Origin: Wenxinia marina DSM 24838
Lineage (GTDB): Bacteria; Pseudomonadota; Alphaproteobacteria; Rhodobacterales; Rhodobacteraceae
DNA: 41,479 nt
Assembly: GCF_000379485.1 (NCBI RefSeq)
Contig: NZ_KB902295.1
Coordinates: 1-41,479 of the forward strand
Reading direction: 5' to 3'
Within the stretch, counting starts at the first letter, position 1, and each line of letters opens with the position of its first letter. The position numbers and the translations under genes were made by a program. The notes below the pieces were generated by a model. That model ran no database searches and was not told the DNA's origin. It was given only the letters and a program-made list of their open reading frames with translations. Shown here piece after piece: positions 30,706 to 38,531 of this stretch.

Positions 30706-30734
30706 TTGGTACGTATACCAGAAGTGCCTATTAA
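30706..30734 (+). promoter_or_regulatory. Predicted sapC promoter with palindromic operator candidate
   Basis: TTGGTA (30706-30711) and TATTAA (30729-30734) are separated by exactly 17 bases, a good sigma-70-type match. An inverted repeat TGGTA-CGTA-TACCA (30707-30720) covers the -35 box, and CACGTG lies just upstream at 30692. The segment is AT-rich in a GC-rich locus and lies between the divergent giant gene and sapC. A regulator bound here could control both directions. Confidence 0.5.
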
Positions 30735-30801
30735 AAATCGAGTCCGTTTGTCGCGCGCCGGGCCGCCACGTTGCCGGGCATCTATCCACAGGAGACCCCG
30801 C

Positions 30802-31623
30802 ATGCCAGTCCAACAGCTTTTCTACCGATCGGCGATACCGGTCAGCCCGCAGCGCCATGGAGACGTATCCGTCAAAACAGGCCACAGCTTTGCATTCGCC
30901 TCCCGCGCGAACTCGGCGCCGATCACAGCGGTGGAGTTCGGACCGGCGGCCGGCGATCATCCGATCGTCTTCGCGGGCTCCGGCGACGACGTCTTTCCCG
31001 CCGTCATCCTCGGGACCCGGGACGCCGAGAACCTGTCCGTCGACGCGGCGGGCCAGTGGAAAGGCAGCTACATCCCTGCTTTCGTCCGACGGTACCCCTT
31101 CGTCTTCACCCTCGACGAAGAGCGCAACCAGTTCACCCTGCTGATCGACGAGGAGTTCGAGGGGGTGAACAAGACCGGCCGCGGGGAGCGGCTGTTCGAT
31201 TCCGACGGCGAGCAGACCTCCTACCTGAAGGGCATCCTGCGCTTCCTGCAGGATTTCCAGGCTCAGTTCGTCCGCACCCAGGCCTTCTGCCGGCGCCTCA
31301 AGGAGTTGGACCTGCTTACGCCGATGCAGGCGCAGTTTTCCTTGGCCGAAGGAGAGAAGCGGACCCTCAGCGGATTTCTTGTCGTCAACCGCGAGAAGCT
31401 CAAGGCGCTCGATCCCGAGACCGTCGCCGACCTGCTCGCCAAGGACGAGCTCGAGTGCATCTTCCTGCACCTGTCGTCGATGCGGCATTTCTCGCGGATG
31501 CTGGAGCGGACTCAGCCCGCTGCCGCGACCGGCAGCGCCACGCCCGGACCGGACGACGCGGCCGACCGGCCGGCGGACCGCGATGCAGCGCTCGACGAGG
31601 TCGAAACCGCGGGGAACGCCTGA
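30802..31623 (+). CDS. sapC: SapC family protein
   Basis: A 273-residue soluble protein without a signal peptide or membrane segment. The ATG at 30802 has AGGAG seven bases upstream; a longer frame back to 30703 lacks such support and would include the promoter. Family-like features are the N-terminal MPVQQLFYRSAIPVSPQRHG, YIPAFVRRYPFVF and FTLLIDEEFEG in the first half, and a helical second half (GILRFLQDFQAQF). The last 40 residues are acidic and low in complexity. SapC is named from the Campylobacter fetus S-layer locus, where sapC accompanies type I secretion genes; its biochemical role is unknown. Here it is divergent from the giant surface protein and three bases from a membrane-fusion gene, which suggests a cytoplasmic helper for surface-protein production. 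Confidence 0.85.
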   Translation: MPVQQLFYRSAIPVSPQRHGDVSVKTGHSFAFASRANSAPITAVEFGPAAGDHPIVFAGSGDDVFPAVILGTRDAENLSVDAAGQWKGSYIPAFVRRYPFVFTLDEERNQFTLLIDEEFEGVNKTGRGERLFDSDGEQTSYLKGILRFLQDFQAQFVRTQAFCRRLKELDLLTPMQAQFSLAEGEKRTLSGFLVVNREKLKALDPETVADLLAKDELECIFLHLSSMRHFSRMLERTQPAAATGSATPGPDDAADRPADRDAALDEVETAGNA

Positions 31624-31626
31624 TCC

Positions 31627-32439
31627 GTGGTGCGGGCCGTTGGGACCCTTCTGACGCTCGCCGCCGCTCTGGCGGCTGCCCCGGCGCTGGCCCAAGAGGC
31701 TCATGATTGCGTCATCGACCCCTCTCTGGTCGTCGATGTCGCCGGGCCCTCCGGCGGTATCATCGCCGAGGTCCGTGTCGAGCCGGGCGACGAGGTCGCC
31801 AAGGGCGACGTCATCGCCCGGCTGGATTCGACGGTCGAGGAGGCGACGGTAGCCCTTCTCGACATTCGGGCGAACGACGACAGCGCGATCCGGGCCGAGC
31901 GCTCGCGCCTCGATTTCCTCGAGATGCAGCTCGCCCGGACTGAGGAACTGCAGGGACGCGGCGTTGTCACCAGCGAAGCTCTCGAAGAGGTGCGCTCTTC
32001 GGTCGAGGCGAGCCGGTCCCTCCTCGCTCAGGCCGAATTGAGCCAGCGCGTCGCGGCGGGCGAACTGCTGCGTGCCCGCGCCGCGCTCTCGCTGCTGGAT
32101 ATCCGCAGCCCGATCGACGGCATCGCGACGGCGCGCGAACTCGACCCCGGCGAATACCTGCCCCAGGAGGGCAGGGTCGCGACCGTCGTCCAGCTCGACC
32201 CGCTCGAGGTCGTAGCCTTCCTGCCAGTCGAGATTTATGGCAGCATCGCCATCGGCGACACGGCGACGGTCAACCCCGCCTCCCCCGTCGAGGGGACCTA
32301 TTTCGCAACGGTCAGCCGGATCGACCGGGTCTTCGACGTGGCCAGCGGAACCTTCGGGATTGTCCTCACGCTTGGAAACCCGGACCTTTCGATTCCTGCA
32401 GGTCTCCGCTGCACGCTTTCGTTCGTCACGGACGGCTGA
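31627..32439 (+). CDS. Periplasmic membrane-fusion (HlyD/RND adaptor-like) protein
   Basis: A 270-residue protein with a Sec signal peptide (about residues 1-22, AVGTLLTLAAALAAAPALAQ). It then has a first lipoyl half (GGIIAEVRVEPGDEVAKGDV), a coiled-coil hairpin (about 70-150), a second half (LDIRSPIDGIATARELDPGE) and a short beta-barrel. The GTG at 31627 lies ten bases after GGGGAA; a second GTG follows directly. It is shorter than typical HlyD and has no cytoplasmic part, unlike the two adaptor-bearing proteins at 854-4845. It is three bases after the sapC stop, so the two form an operon. It may extend the periplasmic channel of the same export complex; this is inference. No inner-membrane pump or outer-membrane factor follows. 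Confidence 0.82.
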   Translation: MVRAVGTLLTLAAALAAAPALAQEAHDCVIDPSLVVDVAGPSGGIIAEVRVEPGDEVAKGDVIARLDSTVEEATVALLDIRANDDSAIRAERSRLDFLEMQLARTEELQGRGVVTSEALEEVRSSVEASRSLLAQAELSQRVAAGELLRARAALSLLDIRSPIDGIATARELDPGEYLPQEGRVATVVQLDPLEVVAFLPVEIYGSIAIGDTATVNPASPVEGTYFATVSRIDRVFDVASGTFGIVLTLGNPDLSIPAGLRCTLSFVTDG

Positions 32440-32449
32440 AGGACCTGCC

Positions 32450-32619
32450 GCCTATTCCGTCGTCTTGCCTGCCGAAGCCTTCGTGCTGGCCGCCCCCCCC
32501 TCCTCCTCGGTGCAGACCGGGAGGCACTTCGCGTCCTGATACTCCTGATCGGTCGTGCCGATCAGCGTGAAGTCGGTCTCAGAGCGGATCGCGAAGACGA
32601 CCGGCCTGTCAGCGCCTTA
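32450..32619 (-). pseudogene. glpD: Remnant of glycerol-3-phosphate dehydrogenase (glpD)
   Basis: On the minus strand a stretch reads ADRPVVFAIRSETDFTLIGT followed by TDQEYQDAKCLP. This matches the conserved GlpD segment around VVFAIPYE.DFTLIGTTD. Only about 40 to 50 residues remain. The 5' part is missing, and a C/G homopolymer near 32494 probably shifts the frame downstream. The gene was presumably cut by the mobile-element DNA that follows at 32620. Confidence 0.6.
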
Positions 32620-32826
32620 GATGACTGGCATTTGGTGGTGCTGTAGAGGCGCGTCGTTACTAGTGGCTGCCCGGACGGGGCGCACGCCTTTGGTGGGGCT
32701 CACCCGCATCTCGCCAATCCGCGTTCCTTGAGCGCGATCCGCCGGCGCCCCGCTCCCGCTCGGCCGAGACAAGCGGGTCCGCCCTATGATCTCGGGCGCC
32801 CCGCGCCTGCGGCTACCCAGCACCGC
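32620..32826. other. Unassigned junction DNA
   Basis: About 200 bases between the glpD scrap and the IS256 scrap. I recognise no gene or IS end in it. It may be a mosaic of deleted elements. Confidence 0.4.
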
Positions 32827-33059
32827 GCCAAGTTGCATTCGACGAGTACGATCGAGCGTCTGAACGGCGAGATCAAGCGGCGCACCGATGCCGTTGGGCT
32901 CTTCCGAACGAGAGCTCAATCCGCAGGCTCGTCGGAGCGATCCTGATGGAGCAGACCGAAGAATGGACCGTCCAGCGCGGCCGCTACCTGACGCTGGAAA
33001 CGCTCGCGCCAGTCTGCGATGATGTCATAGTCAATGTGCCTGCAGCGCAGCGCAACTGA
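32827..33059 (+). pseudogene. IS256-family transposase C-terminal fragment, copy 1
   Basis: The C-terminal end of a mutator-type transposase: AKLHSTSTIERLNGEIKRRT is in frame, then a frameshift, then MEQTEEWTVQRGRYLTLETL in another frame, ending at the TGA at 33057. DNA similarity to 37973-38202 is high and continues a little past the stop to about 33100. The catalytic part is absent, so it is inactive. Confidence 0.85.
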
Positions 33060-33345
33060 CCTACTCGGCCCGCACCAAAGCGCGAGGCCCGCCACCAGCT
33101 CGGTTATCACGCCGTCGCCGGCGACAGAGCCGCTGACGAACACATCAAGGCTCACGCTGGCGTGGCAGACGAGGCGCGCGCAGATGTCGGGTTGCCCGAC
33201 AGCGCAAATCCGCGCCTCACCATCCTGGACCTCCTCCCAAGAGGACTGCTGGGCAGCTGCCGGACTGTTGAGACTAAGAAGGGCGCAAAAACGGTCCTGT
33301 CAGACTAGTGCGAACCAGTCTCAGTTCGTGGCGCGTGAGCTGCCC
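33060..33345. other. Unassigned DNA between IS256 and IS6 remnants
   Basis: The first about 40 bases continue the IS256 3' end. The rest shows no gene, hairpin or repeat that I can support. Confidence 0.4.
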
Positions 33346-34043
33346 CTACCCCGCGTAGAGGCCGCGCCATTCCTCAAGTGCGGCAGTGCGGCTCGTTCTG
33401 AAAATGGATCGGCTGGAAAAGGCTGCGGTCGAGGTTGAAGTGGTTGTAGACGGTAGAATGGAACTGCGGCGAACTTCTGCCGACTTCGCATTCGCCGGAA
33501 GCGAAGCATCGCCCTCTCTCGTCGCCGGAGCGGCAGGTGCGAGTTCTCGGCCCTGTTGTTGATCCAGCGACCTTCCGACTGCTGCCTGTTCTGCAGGTCG
33601 AGTTGCCTTGAGGCTGCGCCGTAGGTCCGGAGCCTGTCGGTGACTAGGGCGTCGGCCGACCACGTCGGCGCAGCAGCTTCTTCAGGAAACGTAAGGCTGC
33701 GGTGCGGTCACGCGTTTGAGCGACGACCGCCTCCAGCAACTCGCCCTCGTCGTCGACGGCGGGCCAGAGGTGGTGCGTCTTGCCGTTGATCTTCACGACG
33801 ACCTCGTCGGGGTGCCACCGCCATCTGCTGAACCGCAGGCTCTGGATCCGTCTTCGCTGCAAACATCGGCCCGAACCTGTTCCACCAGTAGCGGATCGTC
33901 TGGTGGCTGACCTCGATGCCTCACTTGTGCAGGAGGTCCTCAACGTTCCTCAGCGAGAGCGGGAAGCGGACGCAAAGCATCACCGCCTGGCGGATGATGT
34001 CCGGGCTGGACTTAAAGTAGCGGAACGGGTTCGGCTGGGTCAT
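33346..34043 (-). pseudogene. Decayed IS6-family transposase
   Basis: Starting at the ATG at 34043, the frame reads MTQPNPFRYFKSSPDIIRQA and a typical IS6 helix-turn-helix region (LRNVEDLLHK). It then meets an in-frame TGA. Catalytic-region pieces follow in shifted frames: WRWHPDEVVVKINGKTHHLW, AVDDEGELLEAVV, ALRFLKKLL, then GRWINNRAENSHLPLRRRE and MLRFRRMRS. Multiple frameshifts make it inactive. Clear 14-bp terminal repeats of the IS26 type were not found. Confidence 0.85.
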
Positions 34044-34100
34044 CTGACGAGGCTAGGTTTGCACCCTGCCCCGCTCAAGAAGTTCCTCTGACAACCCCAC

Positions 34101-34664
34101 TTACGAGGCCGAGAGGGTCAGGATGATCTGCCCTTCATACAGACCGGGCAAAGCCAAGCCGCCGTCGACTGTCCAGGCCGGATGGGCCTCCATGTGGATC
34201 TCGCCGCGCCGCATGCCGCCGGTCGCGGTCAGATCGACCGAGAGAGCCGGGACCGTCGGCCCTTCCTCGAAGCCGGGAAGCCCTGCGTAGCCGACGGGCG
34301 AGCCGGGAAGTCCGGTGCGCGGGTAACGCAGTTCGACCTTGTAGCCGATCGAGTTGCCGCCGCTGATGGCCCTGCCCATGAAGCCCTCGTTCGGCACGGT
34401 GAGGAAGCTGTCAGGCTCCGCCTGCAGGGTCGCGGTGGCGTTCCCGATCACGTCGAAAAGCACCCCAGACGAGGGGATGGTCGATCCGGGCGGTGGCACC
34501 GAAAGGCTCAGGAGCGGAGTGCCGACGAACTGAAGGGACGCGTAGGGCACGACCATGATCTCGACAGGGGCGGACGCGCTGTCTCCCGATTGTGCGGCGC
34601 CGGGAGACGCCGCCCCGGCGGCGACCGCCCCCGCGAGCAGAACCGTTCTGAGCAATCCGTTCAT
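34101..34664 (-). CDS. Secreted small beta-rich protein, possible surface subunit
   Basis: 187 residues from the ATG at 34664; the frame extends further, but GGGGAAGG lies before this ATG. A signal peptide is clear (MNGLLRTVLLAGAVAAGAAS, then PGAAQ). The mature part is beta-rich with few charges, and its C-terminus GLYEGQIILTLSAS has the alternating pattern of pilin-like or DUF4402/spore-coat-U-like subunits. It is the last gene of a three-gene minus-strand operon, 70 bases after the large Ig-like protein. It resembles the first gene of the operon in its opening strand (VEIMVVPYASLQF against VEINVAPIVSVWG), so the two may be paralogous subunits. A cell-surface role is inferred; no family is firmly recognised. 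Confidence 0.7.
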   Translation of the reverse strand: MNGLLRTVLLAGAVAAGAASPGAAQSGDSASAPVEIMVVPYASLQFVGTPLLSLSVPPPGSTIPSSGVLFDVIGNATATLQAEPDSFLTVPNEGFMGRAISGGNSIGYKVELRYPRTGLPGSPVGYAGLPGFEEGPTVPALSVDLTATGGMRRGEIHMEAHPAWTVDGGLALPGLYEGQIILTLSAS

Positions 34665-34734
34665 TCCGCACCTTCCCCTCACTGGCGGGCCTGTCGCCCG
34701 TTCCGTCGTTCGACCCCGTCTTCACGGGGAGTCC

Positions 34735-36384
34735 TCACTCGTCCGCCGGGGCCTCTGTCGCCTCCGGATTGAAGTCTTCGCCCTCGAGAAGCACGAGGCG
34801 CATCGCGCCCCCATCCGGCCCGGCCTCCACCGCAGCGATCTGCTGGCCCGCCACCTCGACGCCGTCGCCGAGGTCGAGCACGGCGCGCAGGCCGTAGACA
34901 CCCGGGTCCAGCCCTTCGAGGCTCAGCTCGCCGCCGTAGATGCGCCGGGCGAGCGGCAGCAGCATGCCCTCGTCCGAGGTCAGCCCGACATTCCGCACGG
35001 ACTGCCCCTGCGGCGTGACGAGCAGGAGGCGGGCATTCGGCTCCAGGTGCACGTTGCCGGTGTTCACGAAACGGACCTGCACCGCGTAGATGCCGGCCTC
35101 CGCCTCGGCGGCGCCGAGCTGCTCGACCACTCCGTCGGGCATGGAGGGTACGGCCGCGTTCGACAGGTGTACGATCGAGTTCTGGCTACCGGCGCTCTGC
35201 CCGTCGGGATAGGTGCCTGAAAGGATCATGTTCGCGTAGAAGTTGCCGTGCTCGGCGGCGTCGCCGGGCAGGGCGCTGATCACCCGGACGTTCTGGCTGC
35301 CGCCGGCGCGGAGGGTGAAAGTCTCTGGCTGGATCCGCGTCCAGGACGCGGCCGAAATGTCAGTGCCGTCAAGCTCGCCCATGCGAACTCCCAACAGTTC
35401 GCGCGGGGTGGCAGAGGCAAGGCGTACCTGGACCGGGTTCTCGCCCGGGTTCTCGATCCGGAACACACCGGTGCGGGTCGCCCCCGGCACCACGTCGAGC
35501 TCTACCAGACCGGGTGTGAGACGAAGCTCGGTATCGTAGGCCACGCTGTCGATGGTGGGATCGCCCTCGAAGTCGATCTCGCGCACCACAGGGGCGAGGC
35601 GGCGACCGTCGACCGTCAGCTCGCCGCGCAGACGATATTCGCCCGACGGCAGGCGGCGCTCGAGGTCGGACAGGAGTTCCAGCGTCATGCCGGGGAGGAT
35701 CGACCTCTCGCGCAATTCGCTCCGCGTCACGGTGCGCCAGCTATCGCCGGACCTGCGCTCGACGATGATCGTTCCCTCGACACGTGAGAGGGTCTGGCCG
35801 GCATTGGCGATCGTCATCGAGGCGACGGTCGTAGGGGCCTGTCCGGATTCATCAACGAACGCCATCGCCGGCTCTTCCAGCCGGACGTCCTGTCGGGCCG
35901 GGCGGCCCTGGATGTCGAAAATGACAGGGATCAGGAACCTTATGCGGACAACGACGCCACCCTCTATCTGCTCGGGCGCAGGTGTCTCCGCCAGTAGCGC
36001 CGCGACATAGGTGCCCCGCGCGTCGCGCGGTGCACGGAATTGAAGGGTCGCCGTGGCAGGTGACAAGGGCGCGATCTCAAGGCTGTCAGAGTCCAATTCG
36101 AGGAACGGCAATGCGCTCTGCTCGTACTCACCGGATTCCATTGGCTCGCGAAATGCCCAAGACCCGCTCGCAGTTTGCCACAATTCCACCAGCCGAAGCT
36201 CAATCAATCCCGGCCCATCTACGGCGGTACTACTAAACGTTACGGTCTGTTCGACCATCCCGCCACGTGGTGCGACTGCTTCGACCCGAATGGGCTCAGC
36301 CATGAACCCTTGGGCAACCGCCGAATGGTTCAAAGCTAGTAGGAATACGATCGCAACGATCGAACGGAAAACCGATAGTTTCAC
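34735..36384 (-). CDS. Periplasmic multi-Ig-like protein (chaperone or DUF916-like)
   Basis: 549 residues from a GTG at 36384 with AGAGGT upstream; this start gives a clean signal peptide (KLSVFRSIVAIVFLLALNHS, AVAQG). An upstream in-frame ATG would put the signal peptide internally. The mature protein holds about four beta-sandwich segments. The first resembles a PapD-type chaperone N-domain (PRDARGTYVAALLAETP near residue 130). A later repeat opens GLVELDVVPGATRTGVFRIE and NPGENPVQVRLASA. The C-terminus is acidic with no membrane anchor. Its position between two small secreted beta-rich proteins suggests an assembly chaperone or binding partner, similar in logic to WxL-protein/DUF916 pairs. 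That comparison is inference. Confidence 0.65.
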   Translation of the reverse strand: MKLSVFRSIVAIVFLLALNHSAVAQGFMAEPIRVEAVAPRGGMVEQTVTFSSTAVDGPGLIELRLVELWQTASGSWAFREPMESGEYEQSALPFLELDSDSLEIAPLSPATATLQFRAPRDARGTYVAALLAETPAPEQIEGGVVVRIRFLIPVIFDIQGRPARQDVRLEEPAMAFVDESGQAPTTVASMTIANAGQTLSRVEGTIIVERRSGDSWRTVTRSELRERSILPGMTLELLSDLERRLPSGEYRLRGELTVDGRRLAPVVREIDFEGDPTIDSVAYDTELRLTPGLVELDVVPGATRTGVFRIENPGENPVQVRLASATPRELLGVRMGELDGTDISAASWTRIQPETFTLRAGGSQNVRVISALPGDAAEHGNFYANMILSGTYPDGQSAGSQNSIVHLSNAAVPSMPDGVVEQLGAAEAEAGIYAVQVRFVNTGNVHLEPNARLLLVTPQGQSVRNVGLTSDEGMLLPLARRIYGGELSLEGLDPGVYGLRAVLDLGDGVEVAGQQIAAVEAGPDGGAMRLVLLEGEDFNPEATEAPADE

Positions 36385-36493
36385 GAAATTACCTCTGCAA
36401 AGGCAGATGGCCTCCACACGGATTATCATATGCCGGGTCGCCCCCGGGGATTCCCCGGGAGCCATGGCGCTCTAATCGCCGATGATGACCGGA

Positions 36494-37060
36494 TCAGTTG
36501 TCCGCAGCGATGGTGTAGGTCACGGTCAGGCTGTAGGGGGAACTGGTCACCGCGGGGGTGCCGCCCGGCGACGTGACGGCATAGAGCATGTTCAGCTGCC
36601 CACCGCCGAGATTGGGAGCGATATCGTCGAATACTTCCTGCGAAACACCCCCGGCATTGGCATCGGCCGGGGTCCAGCTAGCGGCCCCCGCCGGCGCATA
36701 ACCATTTGCCTGCGTCGCCAGGGAAGCATCGTTCGCGGTGCCATTTGGGAAGATGTGGAAATGGATGGCGTCTGCCGACCCAGTGGGGAGGGGGGCGCCG
36801 TTCACAGCCACAGAGGCCGATACATCAGCATTGACGTTGTTGATGTAGGCGAGCGATCCCGGCGCGGTCGCCAGGTTGTTGCCGTCTGCGCCCGTCATGG
36901 TCAGCACGGCAGATGTGCCGCCCCAGACGCTGACGATCGGCGCGACGTTGATTTCGACGCCGACACCAAACGTTTGATTGTCGATCTGCTGTGCAAAAGC
37001 GGCACCGGCCAGGCCGACGGTGGCGATCGCAGCAAGCGCGGTGGTGGTTGCGAATTTCAT
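36494..37060 (-). CDS. Secreted small beta-rich protein, possible major surface subunit
   Basis: 188 residues from the ATG at 37060, which follows GGAGAG at suitable spacing. The signal peptide is MKFATTTALAAIATVGLAGA then AFAQ. The mature chain has VGVEINVAPIVSVWGG near its start, many Asn, Ala and Gly residues, no cysteine, and ends SPYSLTVTYTIAADN. It is the first gene of the operon and thus probably the most expressed. The composition fits a repeated surface or fimbria-like subunit. I do not recognise a named family with certainty. Confidence 0.7.
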   Translation of the reverse strand: MKFATTTALAAIATVGLAGAAFAQQIDNQTFGVGVEINVAPIVSVWGGTSAVLTMTGADGNNLATAPGSLAYINNVNADVSASVAVNGAPLPTGSADAIHFHIFPNGTANDASLATQANGYAPAGAASWTPADANAGGVSQEVFDDIAPNLGGGQLNMLYAVTSPGGTPAVTSSPYSLTVTYTIAADN

Positions 37061-37086
37061 CTCATTCTCTCCGTTGAACACGAACC

Positions 37087-37116
37087 AATATAGCCTGCGA
37101 AGCAAGGCTGGAACAA
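37087..37116 (-). promoter_or_regulatory. Possible promoter of the secreted-protein operon
   Basis: On the minus strand TTGTTC (37111-37116) and TATATT (37087-37092) are 18 bases apart, and the start codon at 37060 is about 26 bases downstream. The IS256 remnant begins only about 30 bases further upstream, so insertion may have altered regulation. Confidence 0.35.
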
Positions 37117-37142
37117 AAACCTGCATTCTCTGGATTGCCATT

Positions 37143-38202
37143 CGAGCAGCGCACCGACATTAGCCAAGAGGCGGTATACCGCGACCGGGACTGGCAGACC
37201 CGTGCGGCAGCGTCGAGTTGCGCATCCCGCGCCTGCGGACGGGTTCCTACTTCCCGTCCTTCCTCGAGCCGCGGCGCTAGGTTGAGAAGGCCCTGACCGC
37301 CGTCATCCAGGAGGCCTACGTCCACGGCATCTCGACACGGTCCATGGACGATCTGGTGCAGGCCATGGGTGGGACCGGGATCTCCAAGAGTCAGGTCAGC
37401 CGGCTCTGCGAGGAGATTGACGAGCGCGTCGATGCCTTCCTCACCCGACCCATCGAGGGGGAATGGCCCTACCTCTGGATCGACGCCACCTATCTCAAGG
37501 TGCGCCAGGGCGGTCGCATCGTCTCCGCGGCCGTCACCATCGCAGTGGGCGTGAACACCGACGGGCGGCGCGAGGTACTGGGCGTGTCCATCGGCGCTTC
37601 CGAGGCCGAGCCGTTCTGGACCGAGTTCCTCCGCGACCTCGTGCGCCGCGGCCTTGGCGGCGTGAAGCTGGTGATCTCGGATGCGCACGAGGGCATCAGG
37701 GCCGCGACTGCGCGAGTGCTGTCCACCACCTGACAGCGCTGCCGCGTCCACTTCCAGCGCAATGCCCTGGCTCATGCCGGCAAGAGCAGCCGTCGGGTGG
37801 TGTCAGCCTTCATCGCGACCGCCTTCGCCCAGCCCGACCACGCCACGGCCAAGGCCCAATGGCGGCTGGTGGCGGACCAGATGCGGCCGAAGCTGCCGAA
37901 GCTGGCCGCGCTCATGGACACGGCGGAGGAGGATGTGCTGGCCTACCTGACCTTCCAGGCCCAGCATTGTGCTAAGCTTCACAGCACGAACCCGATCGAG
38001 CGTCTGAACGGCGAGATCAAGCGGCGCACAGATGTCGTTGGCATCTTCCCGAACGAGAGCTCGATCCGCAGGCTCGTCCGCGATCCTGATGGAGCAGACC
38101 GAAGAATGGACCGTCCAGCGCGGCCGCTACCTGACGCTGGAAACGCTCGCGCCGGACTGCGATGATGTCATGGGCAGCCTGCCTGCTGCGCAGCGCGACT
38201 GA
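37143..38202 (+). pseudogene. Decayed IS256-family transposase, copy 2
   Basis: Most of a mutator-type transposase can be read, but it is broken. The 5' third is missing. In-frame stops occur at 37278 (TAG) and 37731 (TGA), and two bases are lost near 38083. Recognisable parts are [20 protein letters not shown] with [77 protein letters not shown] and TVQRGRYLTLETLAPDCDD. The end at 38202 and the following about 40 bases match copy 1 near 33059 in the same orientation. Confidence 0.88.
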
Positions 38203-38531
38203 CCTGCCCGGCCCGCAACAGAGCGCGAGGTCCGCCATCAGCTACACCACGAGATGGGACACCATCCTGGAAGGTCGGTGATATGCCTGCCTGGCTACGA
38301 TCGCCATGCCGCCAACCAGCACCTGCAGTCAGGGGCCATCCGGACATGACAGCGCCGCTGAGGCACCACCACGAAGCGGATTGTTCGAACCCCCTGAGAC
38401 CTCCGGCTCCCCTTGGGCCAAACCGCTTCTACCAGTTCGGATTGTAAGGCCCGTCATGGGTTTTGGAGCGGTGCAACCTGAGTTATGGAGGCTGCCGTAG
38501 GCGCATCCGTAGCGAGTTGAAGGCTTTGGTT
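38203..38531. other. IS256 right-end and IS-derived DNA before the acyltransferase
   Basis: The first about 60 bases are the IS256 3' flank and likely right terminus (ACCACGAGATGGGACACCAT). The 58-bp repeat at 38295-38352 follows. The remaining about 180 bases show no gene; the acyltransferase promoter should lie here but no clear boxes are seen. Confidence 0.5.
38295..38352 (+). repeat. 58-bp direct repeat, right copy
   Basis: Partner of 709-766, same orientation, with blocks CTACGATCG, GCCGCCAA, TGCAGTCAGGG and ACATGACAG preserved. Together the copies enclose about 37.5 kb, including the whole giant-protein module. Confidence 0.6.

Noticed and set aside
30692-30720. A LuxR-type quorum-sensing box
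   Set aside because: The palindromes present (CACGTG and TGGTA-CGTA-TACCA) do not fit the usual lux-box pattern, so only a generic operator is claimed.
30639-30803. N-terminal extension of the giant protein to the ATG at 30803
   Set aside because: It would overlap the sapC start and the whole divergent promoter region and lacks a ribosome site; the GTG at 30638 has a good one.
34182-35220. Plus-strand frames opposite the secreted-protein operon
   Set aside because: They lie antisense to genes with clear signal peptides and ribosome sites and resemble no known protein.
37344-37733. Open frame of 129 codons as a separate small gene
   Set aside because: It is an internal piece of the IS256 transposase bounded by premature stops at 37278 and 37731; homologous sequence continues in the same frame after the second stop.
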